Assembly: GCA_002337925.1 (NCBI GenBank)
Contig: DDHB01000018.1
Coordinates: forward strand, 18,332 to 33,342
DNA from: Sporomusaceae bacterium UBA1887
GTDB lineage: Bacteria > Bacillota > Negativicutes > Sporomusales > DSM-15969
Length of the DNA stretch: 15,011 nt
Direction of reading: 5' to 3'
The translations under genes and the position numbers were made by a program. Below are positions 7,288 to 14,591 of the stretch, in pieces (position 1 is the first letter of the stretch; each line of letters opens with the position of its first letter). The notes below the pieces were generated by a model. That model saw only the letters and a list, made by a program, of their open reading frames with translations, searched no databases and had not been told where the DNA came from.

Positions 7288-9111
7288 AGGCTTATCAATT
7301 AGGAAGGAACTGTGCCACGTCATTTTGCACTTTTTCTTTAATAACGCCGCCGCTTCAGCAATGTCGCCAGGATTACGGCTGCAGTCATTATTACTGGTAA
7401 CGACAGCAATGGATATCGAAATAAGCGGAAAGGATTCTTCCGTCCCATGACGATTTTTCGAAACAATATAACCGTGATTACGGTCAGTCTCATTGTAGAA
7501 ATTGCGTATGCGGCAATCAAATCTCTCAATTAATTCAAGACAAAGCTTAGTAACACTATCGGTACAAACAACAGCCACAAAGTCATCACCACCGATATGC
7601 CCCAGAAAAGACTCTGTGTACCCTAATTCATAAAGGGTGCTTTGGATAACTTGCGCCGTCATAGCCAGTACACGGTCACCATTTTCAAAGCCATAGGCAT
7701 CATTATAAGCCTTAAAATTATCCAAATCAAAATACAGTACTGCAAAAGCTTGCTCGTCGTGTACGACCCGCTCCAGCTCCCGCTCAATAATGACATTACC
7801 AGGCAGACCGGTGAGCGGATTGGCATGCTTTGCCCGCGTGATTTCAATCTGCGTGGTAGCCTCCAGCAGCCGCTTAATCGTTGTCATTCCAAAATATTGG
7901 GCCTCTTTAGTAATAATGATGTAATCATAAATACTGTCGTCTTCTCTGGCAACTGCTGATTTCGCTACCTGTTCCAGGGAGGTATGATAGTCAACAATTA
8001 AGGGATGTTTATCCATGAGCAGAGAAACGGGCCGGTTCATATAAACAGCCACACCATACTGAGTTGCCAAACGGCTTAGAAACTTGCTCTTCATCATTAA
8101 TCCAACCGGTTTTCCATCTTGAACAATAGGCACAGCAAGTAAGCTGGGCTGCGCATTAAAATATTCTAGCAGTTTTCCCCCGCATATAGTAGGTCCAAAA
8201 GGCTTGTCATCACGGGCTAGTTCTCCGATGGGAATGGCCAGGGTGGTTTGAAAGTGCTGACGTTTGCGCTGTTCATACTTTTCTTTGATATATTGCCGCA
8301 CACCCTCAGAAATATCGGTAAAATCAGGCGATGGTTTGTGCAAGAAATAGCCTTGTCCATAGGGAATGCCAAGATTGATTAACGTCGCTAGCTCATTAGC
8401 AGTCTCAATACCTTCGGCAATAATCTGTGAGTTAGTTACTAAGGAAAAATCGTATAATGCTTTCAGCATAGCCTGTTTAACATTATCTTTGTCAATACCG
8501 CGAATTAGTTCCATATCTACTTTAATAAAATGCGGATAAGACTGGGCGAGCAGACGCAGCCCGGAATAACCGGAACCGGTATCATCAATGGCAATTTTAT
8601 AGCCTTGACTTTTATAATTATCTAAGGCTTTGCGAAAATTAGTGTAATCCTCAATCGCTGTTTTTTCAGTTATCTCAAAAATTACATTGCCCACATCAGC
8701 ACTAAGCTGAGCGATTAACTCTTTCGTATATCCTTTCTGAAAACGGCTATCGTAAAAAATCTTGGGATCTACGTTAATAAAAATTAGATTGCTGGAAATT
8801 ACCTTTTGCGCCTTTTCCAGTGCCTTTGTCCGGCAAAGGTATTCTAACTCCCATACCAGGTTAAATTCAGCAGCTGCCTGAAACAAACTGTCCGGCCGAT
8901 GCAGGACGGAATCTTGAGGTCCCCGGCTTAGCGCTTCATAACCAAGTACCGTACCCTCAGTAAGGCTGACAATGGGCTGAAATACAGCTTCGATTTGCTT
9001 ATGTGCTAATATATTCTGCAATTCCAGCAAAAGTGGATTAAGCGGTGCCTCTGCCTGCTCCGCATCACCTGCCGAAAATACACTTGTCATTTCTGCCCAT
9101 AAGGAAAACAT
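7282..9111 (-). CDS. EAL-CBS-GGDEF c-di-GMP signalling protein, probable phosphodiesterase
   Basis: The 609-residue protein is cytoplasmic with no signal peptide or membrane span. The EAL domain (about 30-275) keeps every catalytic position I can check: EALSR at Glu59, Asn113, Glu146, Asp176-Asp177 in DDTGSG, Lys197, Glu233 in AEGIET and Gln253 in GQGYF. It should hydrolyse c-di-GMP to pGpG. Two CBS repeats follow (about 310-420), a likely nucleotide-sensing module. A GGDEF domain (about 430-595) has the metal site DLDNFK (462-467), but the signature is GGDDF (507-511) rather than GG(D/E)EF, and there is no RxxD inhibitory site. Weak or absent cyclase activity with a GTP-binding regulatory role is therefore likely. 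The ribosome-binding site AGGGGG is good. The gene lies 35 bp behind the chemoreceptor gene and probably shares its Pho-box promoter. Confidence 0.92.
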   Translation of the reverse strand: MFSLWAEMTSVFSAGDAEQAEAPLNPLLLELQNILAHKQIEAVFQPIVSLTEGTVLGYEALSRGPQDSVLHRPDSLFQAAAEFNLVWELEYLCRTKALEKAQKVISSNLIFINVDPKIFYDSRFQKGYTKELIAQLSADVGNVIFEITEKTAIEDYTNFRKALDNYKSQGYKIAIDDTGSGYSGLRLLAQSYPHFIKVDMELIRGIDKDNVKQAMLKALYDFSLVTNSQIIAEGIETANELATLINLGIPYGQGYFLHKPSPDFTDISEGVRQYIKEKYEQRKRQHFQTTLAIPIGELARDDKPFGPTICGGKLLEYFNAQPSLLAVPIVQDGKPVGLMMKSKFLSRLATQYGVAVYMNRPVSLLMDKHPLIVDYHTSLEQVAKSAVAREDDSIYDYIIITKEAQYFGMTTIKRLLEATTQIEITRAKHANPLTGLPGNVIIERELERVVHDEQAFAVLYFDLDNFKAYNDAYGFENGDRVLAMTAQVIQSTLYELGYTESFLGHIGGDDFVAVVCTDSVTKLCLELIERFDCRIRNFYNETDRNHGYIVSKNRHGTEESFPLISISIAVVTSNNDCSRNPGDIAEAAALLKKKCKMTWHSSFLIDKPA

Positions 9112-9146
9112 AGCTATTCCCCCTGCGAAAAAGAGTTATTCTTTTA

Positions 9147-11279
9147 TTAAGCTTTAAACTGTGCAATAAGTTCTTCTAAATCATGTGCCAATGCTTTAAG
9201 CGTATCGATAGAATGAGTAATGTCCTGTGACGCTGCTGCCTGCTCTTGGCTGACGGCAGCAATTTCCTGGATATTTTGTGTATTCGAGTCTGCCATCTCG
9301 TGAATATTAGCAACAGCCTCCAGAGCACTGTTGCATAAGCGTGACTGCTTATCAGCCTCAATGGTAATTACCTTGGCCTGCGATTGCATATGATCAATAG
9401 CTTGCATAATATCATTAAAAGAAGTGCCTAATGTCCCGGCAATAGCAACCCCCTGATCCACCTGGGTAAAGCTTGCACCGATTGCTTGGATGGCTTGATC
9501 CGTTTCTGTTTGTATTTTTTTCACTAATACAGCAATATTTTTCGTTGCTGCTGCTGATTGCTCAGCAAGGCGCCGTACTTCACTGGCAACTACCGCAAAG
9601 CCCCTGCCGGATTCGCCTGCCCGGGCAGCTTCTATTGCCGCATTTAAGGCTAGTAAATTGGTCTGTTGGGTAATAGCTGTAATAATATCGGTAATTTGTC
9701 CAATTTCTCTCGCACTTGAATTTAATACCTGAACGGTTTGCGAGGTTTGATCAACAAAGTGTTTTATACTTTGAATAGCGTTAACCGTTTGTTCTACCAC
9801 TGTTTGCCCCTGAACTGCTGTGGCAGAACATTCACTGGTAGCATTTGCTACCTGCGATGCGGTGCTGGAAACAGTAGCACTAATGGTAACCAGTTCGGTA
9901 ATAAGGTGCTCTGTTTTTCCGGTTTCCTGTCCTTGTCCGGTAACTTTTTGAGCAATATTTTGAATTGACTGGGTAACCTGCTGACTGGCTGTATTGGATT
10001 GCCCGGAAGCAGCTACAACATAGTTTGAGGCCTCAACGATAGACGTAGATGATTGTTGAACAGCCTGGACAATCTCCCTCAGATTGCCTGTCATGATACA
10101 AAAGGCTTGTGCCACATGAGCAATTTCATCCTTGCCATTCACAATTAAATCACAAGTGAGATCGCCGTCAGCAACCCGTTCCACCTGCTTAACCAGTGCC
10201 TTGAGCGGCTGAAGGGCTACACGGGTCACACCGATCCCGCAAACAGCAAAAAAGAGGATTAAGCCCAGTGCGACTTTGGCGCTTAGCCCGACCGTATCAT
10301 AGGCGGCCTGCAATGCTTGCTGCTTCGGATAAGCACTTACTACTACCCAGTCAGTATTTTGTATTGGCCGGTAAGATAATAAATAGTCTTGTCCCCGGAA
10401 TTTACCCAGACCATTCCCGGTCTTTTGCTCTACCGCCTGCAAGTAATACTCTTCGTTTAAGCTTTTCCTCTCTGTTACTGCCGTTGAGTCAGCCTGGTAA
10501 AATAACGGTATTCTGTTTTTATCAATAACAGTTAATATGTATCCCGGATTTTGCGATAAAATGTTTTCAATCATTGTTTGGATGTTAGTAATGGAAATAT
10601 TGGCGCCTAGCATGCCAACTACACGATTTCCTTCCCCATATATCGGTGCCGATCCGATGATTGTCAATTGATTTGTCACCTTACTGACAATAGGATCTGA
10701 AAAAGTACTTGTTCCTTGCATGGCTTGCTGAAAATAGTCACGATCAGCAATGCTGACCAGGCTGCTGCCGTCGGTGCGGGCCAGCTGCTGACCTGATGCA
10801 TCAGCTACAAATAAAGCATCACTGCCGCCATAAAAAGGCCGTACTTGCTGCAAGTACTGTTTTGCCGTATCTGCATTCAGTACGCGAAATGCTTCACTGC
10901 CACTAGCCACGGTTAAAAAGTTCTTTTTGCCGATTACGTAATAGCCAATATCACTGGCAACCCGCTCTGCAACCTTACTATTTTTATCGATAGCTGATTC
11001 GGTTAAGTTCTCCATTGTTTGATTAGTAGTAAACCAGCCAAAGATGAGCAAGGGTATGGTACAGGTAATGATAGTAAACATAATAGCCCGTGAAACCAAG
11101 GATGCTAAACCGCCGCCAGGCCGAAAGTTTGCCAGTTGTTTCATAATTACGGTACTATGCCGTGCTGCCTGCTTAACCGAAAAGCCATTTGTAACTTTAA
11201 ATGTTCCTCGCCGGAGAAAAGCAAACTTAGGACTAGGGACAGCTTGTATCTTCTTTATCAATCTCATTAGCAGGTTCAT
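9147..11279 (-). CDS. Methyl-accepting chemotaxis protein with dCache sensor
   Basis: About 710 residues. An unusual basic cytoplasmic N-terminus of about 64 residues precedes TM1 (66-84). A periplasmic-side double Cache domain (about 86-318) has the block ADRDYFQQAM (178-187) and SKVTNQLTIIGSAPIYG (199-215). TM2 (334-354), HAMP (355-408) and the signalling domain follow. The hairpin tip that binds CheA/CheW is canonical (QQTNLLALNAAIEAARAGES, 538-557), and the SQEQAAASQ block (677-685) is a probable methylation region. The ligand is unknown, and the amino-acid-binding motif of dCache receptors is not obvious. I chose the ATG at 11279 because GGAGGT lies five bases upstream; the frame opens earlier at 11321. 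First gene of a two-gene operon with the EAL-CBS-GGDEF gene, behind a strong Pho box. Confidence 0.94.
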   Translation of the reverse strand: MNLLMRLIKKIQAVPSPKFAFLRRGTFKVTNGFSVKQAARHSTVIMKQLANFRPGGGLASLVSRAIMFTIITCTIPLLIFGWFTTNQTMENLTESAIDKNSKVAERVASDIGYYVIGKKNFLTVASGSEAFRVLNADTAKQYLQQVRPFYGGSDALFVADASGQQLARTDGSSLVSIADRDYFQQAMQGTSTFSDPIVSKVTNQLTIIGSAPIYGEGNRVVGMLGANISITNIQTMIENILSQNPGYILTVIDKNRIPLFYQADSTAVTERKSLNEEYYLQAVEQKTGNGLGKFRGQDYLLSYRPIQNTDWVVVSAYPKQQALQAAYDTVGLSAKVALGLILFFAVCGIGVTRVALQPLKALVKQVERVADGDLTCDLIVNGKDEIAHVAQAFCIMTGNLREIVQAVQQSSTSIVEASNYVVAASGQSNTASQQVTQSIQNIAQKVTGQGQETGKTEHLITELVTISATVSSTASQVANATSECSATAVQGQTVVEQTVNAIQSIKHFVDQTSQTVQVLNSSAREIGQITDIITAITQQTNLLALNAAIEAARAGESGRGFAVVASEVRRLAEQSAAATKNIAVLVKKIQTETDQAIQAIGASFTQVDQGVAIAGTLGTSFNDIMQAIDHMQSQAKVITIEADKQSRLCNSALEAVANIHEMADSNTQNIQEIAAVSQEQAAASQDITHSIDTLKALAHDLEELIAQFKA

Positions 11280-11337
11280 AGTTACCTCCATACTTAATGA
11301 TGTCCTCATACTAGCATACATACAGCCTCTGCGAAAT

Positions 11338-11380
11338 ATTATATGGCAATAATTAACATAACCTTAACAAAACGTTAACA
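11338..11380 (-). promoter_or_regulatory. Pho-box promoter of the chemoreceptor/c-di-GMP operon
   Basis: Three perfect TTAACA hexamers on the plus strand (11353, 11364, 11375) repeat at exactly 11 bp, one helical turn. Read toward the operon they are TGTTAA. A perfect -10 TATAAT (11343-11338) lies 9 bp downstream, and no good -35 is present, as expected when an activator replaces it. TTAACA-like direct repeats of this period are the known binding sites of PhoP-type regulators in Firmicutes. The same motif precedes pstS and pstC. Binding is inferred. Confidence 0.82.
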
Positions 11381-11410
11381 TTTACCAGTTTTACCTTATT
11401 TTATTCATCA

Positions 11411-11437
11411 GAAAAAGACTTGGCCTGCGCCAAGTCT
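11411..11437 (-). terminator. Rho-independent terminator after pstA
   Basis: Perfect 9-bp stem AGACTTGGC/GCCAAGTCT (11416-11424 and 11429-11437) with a 4-base loop. On the minus-strand transcript it is followed directly by a T run. It closes the pst operon about 25 bp after pstA, which shows that pstB and phoU are not cotranscribed here. Confidence 0.92.
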
Positions 11438-11461
11438 CACTTCTTACAAGCATATATCTTG

Positions 11462-12415
11462 TCAGTGGGAAGAACCGGTCATTTTTCTTTGCCACATTTT
11501 AGCGGGTATGGTAAACATCAAGTTAAAAATTAGAATCGTAATAATCAGCAAAGCACCAATGCCATTTGCTATATCCAGCCGGTCAGGAACAAGCCCGACT
11601 GCCATAACATACCACATATGCACAGCAAGCGTCTCTCCCGCAGCGGTTAGCGAAAAATCTGGCACTGTACGGGAAACTGTCGTGCCTGCAGTAAAAATCA
11701 GAATAGCGGTCTCTCCCATTGCCCGGCCTGCAGTTAACGTTATTCCTGTTATGATTCCTGGTAAAGCATTTGGCAAAATTACCCGCCAGATGGTTTGCCA
11801 TTTTGTTGCGCCTAACGCTAAGCTTGCTTCGCGATATTGATCAGGCACCGTACGGATAGCTTCTTCGGTAACCCGGACTAATACCGGAATATTAAGCAGC
11901 ATGAGGGTTAGCGCTCCACCAATGATACTAAAGCCTAATCCCAGTGTATTAACAAAAATAATCATACCAAACAGACCTAATACAATCGACGGGACTGTAG
12001 CTAAGCTTTCCGTGCTCAAGCGGATTAAATCAGTGAGACGGTTATTGCCGGCATATTCAGCCAGATAAATGCCAGCTCCAACAGCAATTGGAATAGCAAA
12101 CAGCATTGATAATGCCAGGATATAAAAGGAGTTAAAAAATTGAGGGCCTACACCGCCGCCGGCTCGAATATCACTGGGCATGCCGGTAATAAAGTGATAA
12201 GATAGCGCCGGCAAGCCTTTTACGAGCATATAAGACAAAAATGCCACTAGAATTCCAAGGATGACGATTCCCGCGGCCCACATCGCAAGCGTAGCAATGC
12301 GATCACTTAATCGCACTCCCCGCAAACTGTAAAGCATTAAATCGGTTCTAACAGCTGGCTGCATCAGTTTTTTCCCTTGCTGCAGAACATCTTTGGAAAG
12401 CGCTTCGTCTGTCAT
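11462..12415 (-). CDS. pstA: Phosphate ABC transporter permease PstA
   Basis: The 317-residue membrane protein has about six spans; the first strong one is near residues 42-64. The cytoplasmic coupling loop that docks onto the ATPase is clear: REASLALGATKWQTIWRVILP (195-215), then GRAMGETAIL. With PstC it forms the channel of the high-affinity phosphate importer. The ATG at 12415 is chosen because AAGGAG lies eight bases upstream; the frame is open to 12439, but that would overlap pstC. It begins one base after the pstC stop. The N-terminal cytoplasmic stretch (about 40 residues) is longer than in many PstA proteins. The usual downstream pstB is missing. Confidence 0.95.
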   Translation of the reverse strand: MTDEALSKDVLQQGKKLMQPAVRTDLMLYSLRGVRLSDRIATLAMWAAGIVILGILVAFLSYMLVKGLPALSYHFITGMPSDIRAGGGVGPQFFNSFYILALSMLFAIPIAVGAGIYLAEYAGNNRLTDLIRLSTESLATVPSIVLGLFGMIIFVNTLGLGFSIIGGALTLMLLNIPVLVRVTEEAIRTVPDQYREASLALGATKWQTIWRVILPNALPGIITGITLTAGRAMGETAILIFTAGTTVSRTVPDFSLTAAGETLAVHMWYVMAVGLVPDRLDIANGIGALLIITILIFNLMFTIPAKMWQRKMTGSSH

Positions 12416-12416
12416 G

Positions 12417-13310
12417 TTAAGCACTCCTTCGCGCGGCAATCTGCCGAATAATCATAATCATGGCCATTGATAAAAGCAACAATACTAAGGCCATTAAAAA
12501 CAGTGAGTTTCCCCACGTCGAGCCAAAGGGGGTATTTCCCATCTCAATGACTATCTCGCTAGTTAAAGTTGCCGTTGGCATAAACAGAGATGTCGCTAAT
12601 TGGGGAGTGTTGCCAATAACCATTTGCACTGCCATAGTCTCGCCCACTGCCCGAGCCATCGCCAATATAACTGCCGTTAATATTCCAGGTAAGGCTGCCG
12701 GCAGCAATACCCGCCAAATCGTCTGCCATCTGGTGGCTCCTAACGCCAATGATGCCTCTTCCAGTGGTTTAGGCACAGCTCTTATGGCATCCTCCGAAAT
12801 ACTGATAATAGTTGGGAGTATCATGACAGCAAGAATAACACTTGCTGCCAGCAAACCAAAGCCATTACTCGCACCAAAGTGAACACGAATAAAAGGAACG
12901 AGTATTGTCATGCCGACAAAACCGTATACCACCGAAGGAATTGCTACATATAAATCAGTTGCCGGCCTCATAAACTCGCGCAGCCGGGGTGGGGCAATCT
13001 TCGCCATAAACACCGCGCCGGCAAGCCCTAGCGGAGCTCCAATGATAATGGCCAGTAATGTTGTTAAAAGCGTCCCGGCAATAAAGCTGAATGCACCGAA
13101 GCGGCCCTCCATCGGATCCCATTTGTTATTCAGAAAGAATTCAACTATCGTAATATCCCGGAACGTCTGCAAGCCCTGCTGACCAACGAAAACAATTATT
13201 GAAGCAATAATGATGGTCATCAGAAAAGCACTTACAATAAACAGGTACCGCACATACCGGTCTGTCATGATTCGCATTGCATGACCACTTGTACTATTAA
13301 CCATTGACAT
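12417..13310 (-). CDS. pstC: Phosphate ABC transporter permease PstC
   Basis: The 297-residue permease has about six membrane spans, the first near residues 21-43. The coupling loop reads EEASLALGATRWQTIWRVLLP (184-204), followed by ARAVGETMAV. Further PstC features are DLYVAIPSVVYGFVGM (119-134) and FVGQQGLQTF (41-50), typical of the subunit. It pairs with PstA for phosphate translocation. The start ATG has TAGGAG nine bases upstream. The gene has its own Pho-box promoter in the gap to pstS, on top of possible readthrough past the pstS hairpin, so permease and binding-protein levels can be set separately. Confidence 0.95.
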   Translation of the reverse strand: MSMVNSTSGHAMRIMTDRYVRYLFIVSAFLMTIIIASIIVFVGQQGLQTFRDITIVEFFLNNKWDPMEGRFGAFSFIAGTLLTTLLAIIIGAPLGLAGAVFMAKIAPPRLREFMRPATDLYVAIPSVVYGFVGMTILVPFIRVHFGASNGFGLLAASVILAVMILPTIISISEDAIRAVPKPLEEASLALGATRWQTIWRVLLPAALPGILTAVILAMARAVGETMAVQMVIGNTPQLATSLFMPTATLTSEIVIEMGNTPFGSTWGNSLFLMALVLLLLSMAMIMIIRQIAARRSA

Positions 13311-13359
13311 AGCCGCACACTCCTACTCTCGCCGGCAGTATTATATGCCTGCATGTCTA

Positions 13360-13413
13360 ATTATACGTTGGCCGGAAAAGCTGTTTGTTAATATCATGTT
13401 AAGTTTCAGTTAA
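13360..13413 (-). promoter_or_regulatory. Pho-box promoter of pstC-pstA
   Basis: On the coding (minus) strand three hexamers read TTAACT, TTAACA, TTAACA (13413-13408, 13402-13397, 13391-13386), spaced exactly 11 bp. A spacer of 20 bp leads to a perfect -10 TATAAT (13365-13360). The layout is identical to the pstS promoter. A second TATAAT occurs at 13345-13340 but is out of this register. It lies between the pstS hairpin and pstC. Confidence 0.82.
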
Positions 13414-13428
13414 GTTTTTTTGTAGAAT

Positions 13429-13461
13429 AAAGGGAGCTGCGCATAGTGCACAGCTCCCTTT
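13429..13461 (-). terminator. Hairpin terminator/attenuator after pstS
   Basis: Perfect 11-bp inverted repeat AAAGGGAGCTG/CAGCTCCCTTT (13429-13439 and 13451-13461) with an 11-base loop, 12 bp past the pstS stop codon. On the minus strand the T tail is short and interrupted (TTTATTCTA), so it may be a partial terminator or mRNA 3'-end stabiliser that gives more pstS than pstCA transcript. Confidence 0.7.
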
Positions 13462-13473
13462 GTTCTTACTATA

Positions 13474-14343
13474 TTATTTTTTCACTTTAGTAATAGGCAG
13501 GAAGCCATTTTTTTCGACGAAGGTTTCTTGGAATTCTTTACTCATTACATAGTCGATAAATGCTTTCACAGCACCTGTAGCTTCCCCTTTAGTATACATA
13601 TGCCCATAAGCATATACCGGGTATTTTCCATCTATTACTGCCTGCGGCTCATATTTAACACCATTGTATGCCAGTTTCTTAACAGTGTTATCGGCATATG
13701 GAGCATCAACATAACCGATAGCACCAGGAGTGCTTGCAATCGCCGCACGTACAGCACCATTAGAGTCCTGTATAACTGCATTGTCGGTAAAAGGAGTATC
13801 CTTCATGACGATTTCAGCAATTGTAGCACGCGATCCGGAAGATTTAGCGCGATGAATCAAGGTAATCTTTTGATCCTTGCCGCCTACTTCCTTCCAGTTA
13901 GTAACCTTACCTGACATAACATCTACATACTGCTGTTGAGTCAAGTTATCAACTGAAACATCAGGGTTTGTAATAAATACAAACGGCGCTACAGCTACTT
14001 TATGATCAACCAGTCCTTTGTCCTTATACTCGGCAGGCAAATCTACATCTGAATTACCGATATTAACAGCCCCGGAAGCAACTTGGTTCATACCGGTAAA
14101 CGATCCGCCACCGGCAATATTAACAGTAACTTTCGCATGCTTCTTTTGGAATTCTTCCTGCGCAGGTTTTAATAGCGGAAGCAGTGCAGTCGAACCTGAA
14201 GCGGTAACTGTACCTTGCAATTCAGCTGTAGCTTTTGGAGAATCAGCCTCTTTACCGGAACTGCCACAGCCAGCAAATAGACTTGCTCCTACCATTAAGG
14301 CCACTGCAGTAGTAATTAATCTGGATTTACGAAAAAAGTTCAT
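13474..14343 (-). CDS. pstS: Phosphate-binding lipoprotein PstS
   Basis: The 289-residue protein has a lipoprotein signal peptide with lipobox LFAGC (Cys26), then a Ser/Gly/Lys linker. The binding-protein fold carries the phosphate-contact motifs TASGSTALLP (47-56), AGGGSFTG (77-84), NIGNSDVD (94-101) and HRAKSSGSRATI (164-175). It captures phosphate outside the membrane and delivers it to PstC-PstA. I chose the ATG at 14343, which has AGGAGG eight bases upstream and gives a normal signal peptide; the frame is open to 14370. It has its own Pho-box promoter and a hairpin behind it. All key phosphate-binding segments look intact. Confidence 0.96.
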   Translation of the reverse strand: MNFFRKSRLITTAVALMVGASLFAGCGSSGKEADSPKATAELQGTVTASGSTALLPLLKPAQEEFQKKHAKVTVNIAGGGSFTGMNQVASGAVNIGNSDVDLPAEYKDKGLVDHKVAVAPFVFITNPDVSVDNLTQQQYVDVMSGKVTNWKEVGGKDQKITLIHRAKSSGSRATIAEIVMKDTPFTDNAVIQDSNGAVRAAIASTPGAIGYVDAPYADNTVKKLAYNGVKYEPQAVIDGKYPVYAYGHMYTKGEATGAVKAFIDYVMSKEFQETFVEKNGFLPITKVKK

Positions 14344-14394
14344 TAATCCAACCTCCTGTTTTTTCACCATATAATCGGTTTGTCTTCTAGTGCA

Positions 14395-14448
14395 ATTATA
14401 CGACTTATCCCATTTCGATTTGTTAAGACCATGTTAACTTTTCGTTAA
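14395..14448 (-). promoter_or_regulatory. Pho-box promoter of pstS
   Basis: On the coding (minus) strand three hexamers TTAACG, TTAACA, TTAACA (14448-14443, 14437-14432, 14426-14421) are spaced exactly 11 bp. After 20 bp comes a perfect -10 TATAAT (14400-14395). The geometry matches the pstC promoter base for base in spacing, strong internal support for a PhoP-type site. The leader to the start codon is about 45 nt. Confidence 0.85.
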
Positions 14449-14526
14449 GTTCATTCTTGCTTCACATTTGCAATGTATGGAATATGCTCTTCAACCGAAT
14501 TGGCCCAGCCTTGCTGTTGCACCATG

Positions 14527-14553
14527 TCTTACAGATATGAATATTATGTAAGA
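14527..14553. repeat. 27-bp imperfect palindrome upstream of the Cys-rich gene
   Basis: Arms TCTTACA (14527-14533) and TGTAAGA (14547-14553) are perfect inverted repeats with a 13-bp A/T-rich centre that has its own TAT/ATA symmetry. It lies about 25 bp before the ribosome-binding site at 14580. This is the size and symmetry of a dimeric repressor operator, but no regulator can be named. It could also fold as a weak mRNA hairpin. Confidence 0.4.
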
Positions 14554-14591
14554 GGAGTCACATTGCCAAAAACCTTCAGGAGGTGTACATC

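Noticed and set aside
11583..12882. Plus- and minus-strand alternative frames inside pstA and pstC
   Set aside because: They are shadows of conserved permease genes whose motifs are in the annotated frames.
11462..13310. Recent tandem duplication giving pstC and pstA
   Set aside because: Both share an LGATxWQTIWRVxLPxALPGI coupling segment, but PstC and PstA are anciently diverged paralogues with distinct N-termini; the similarity is expected for the family.
14421..14448. Pho box also driving the divergent plus-strand Cys-rich gene
   Set aside because: No TATAAT-like element occurs 9 or 20 bp downstream on the plus strand and the gene start is about 145 bp away, while the minus-strand geometry to pstS is perfect.
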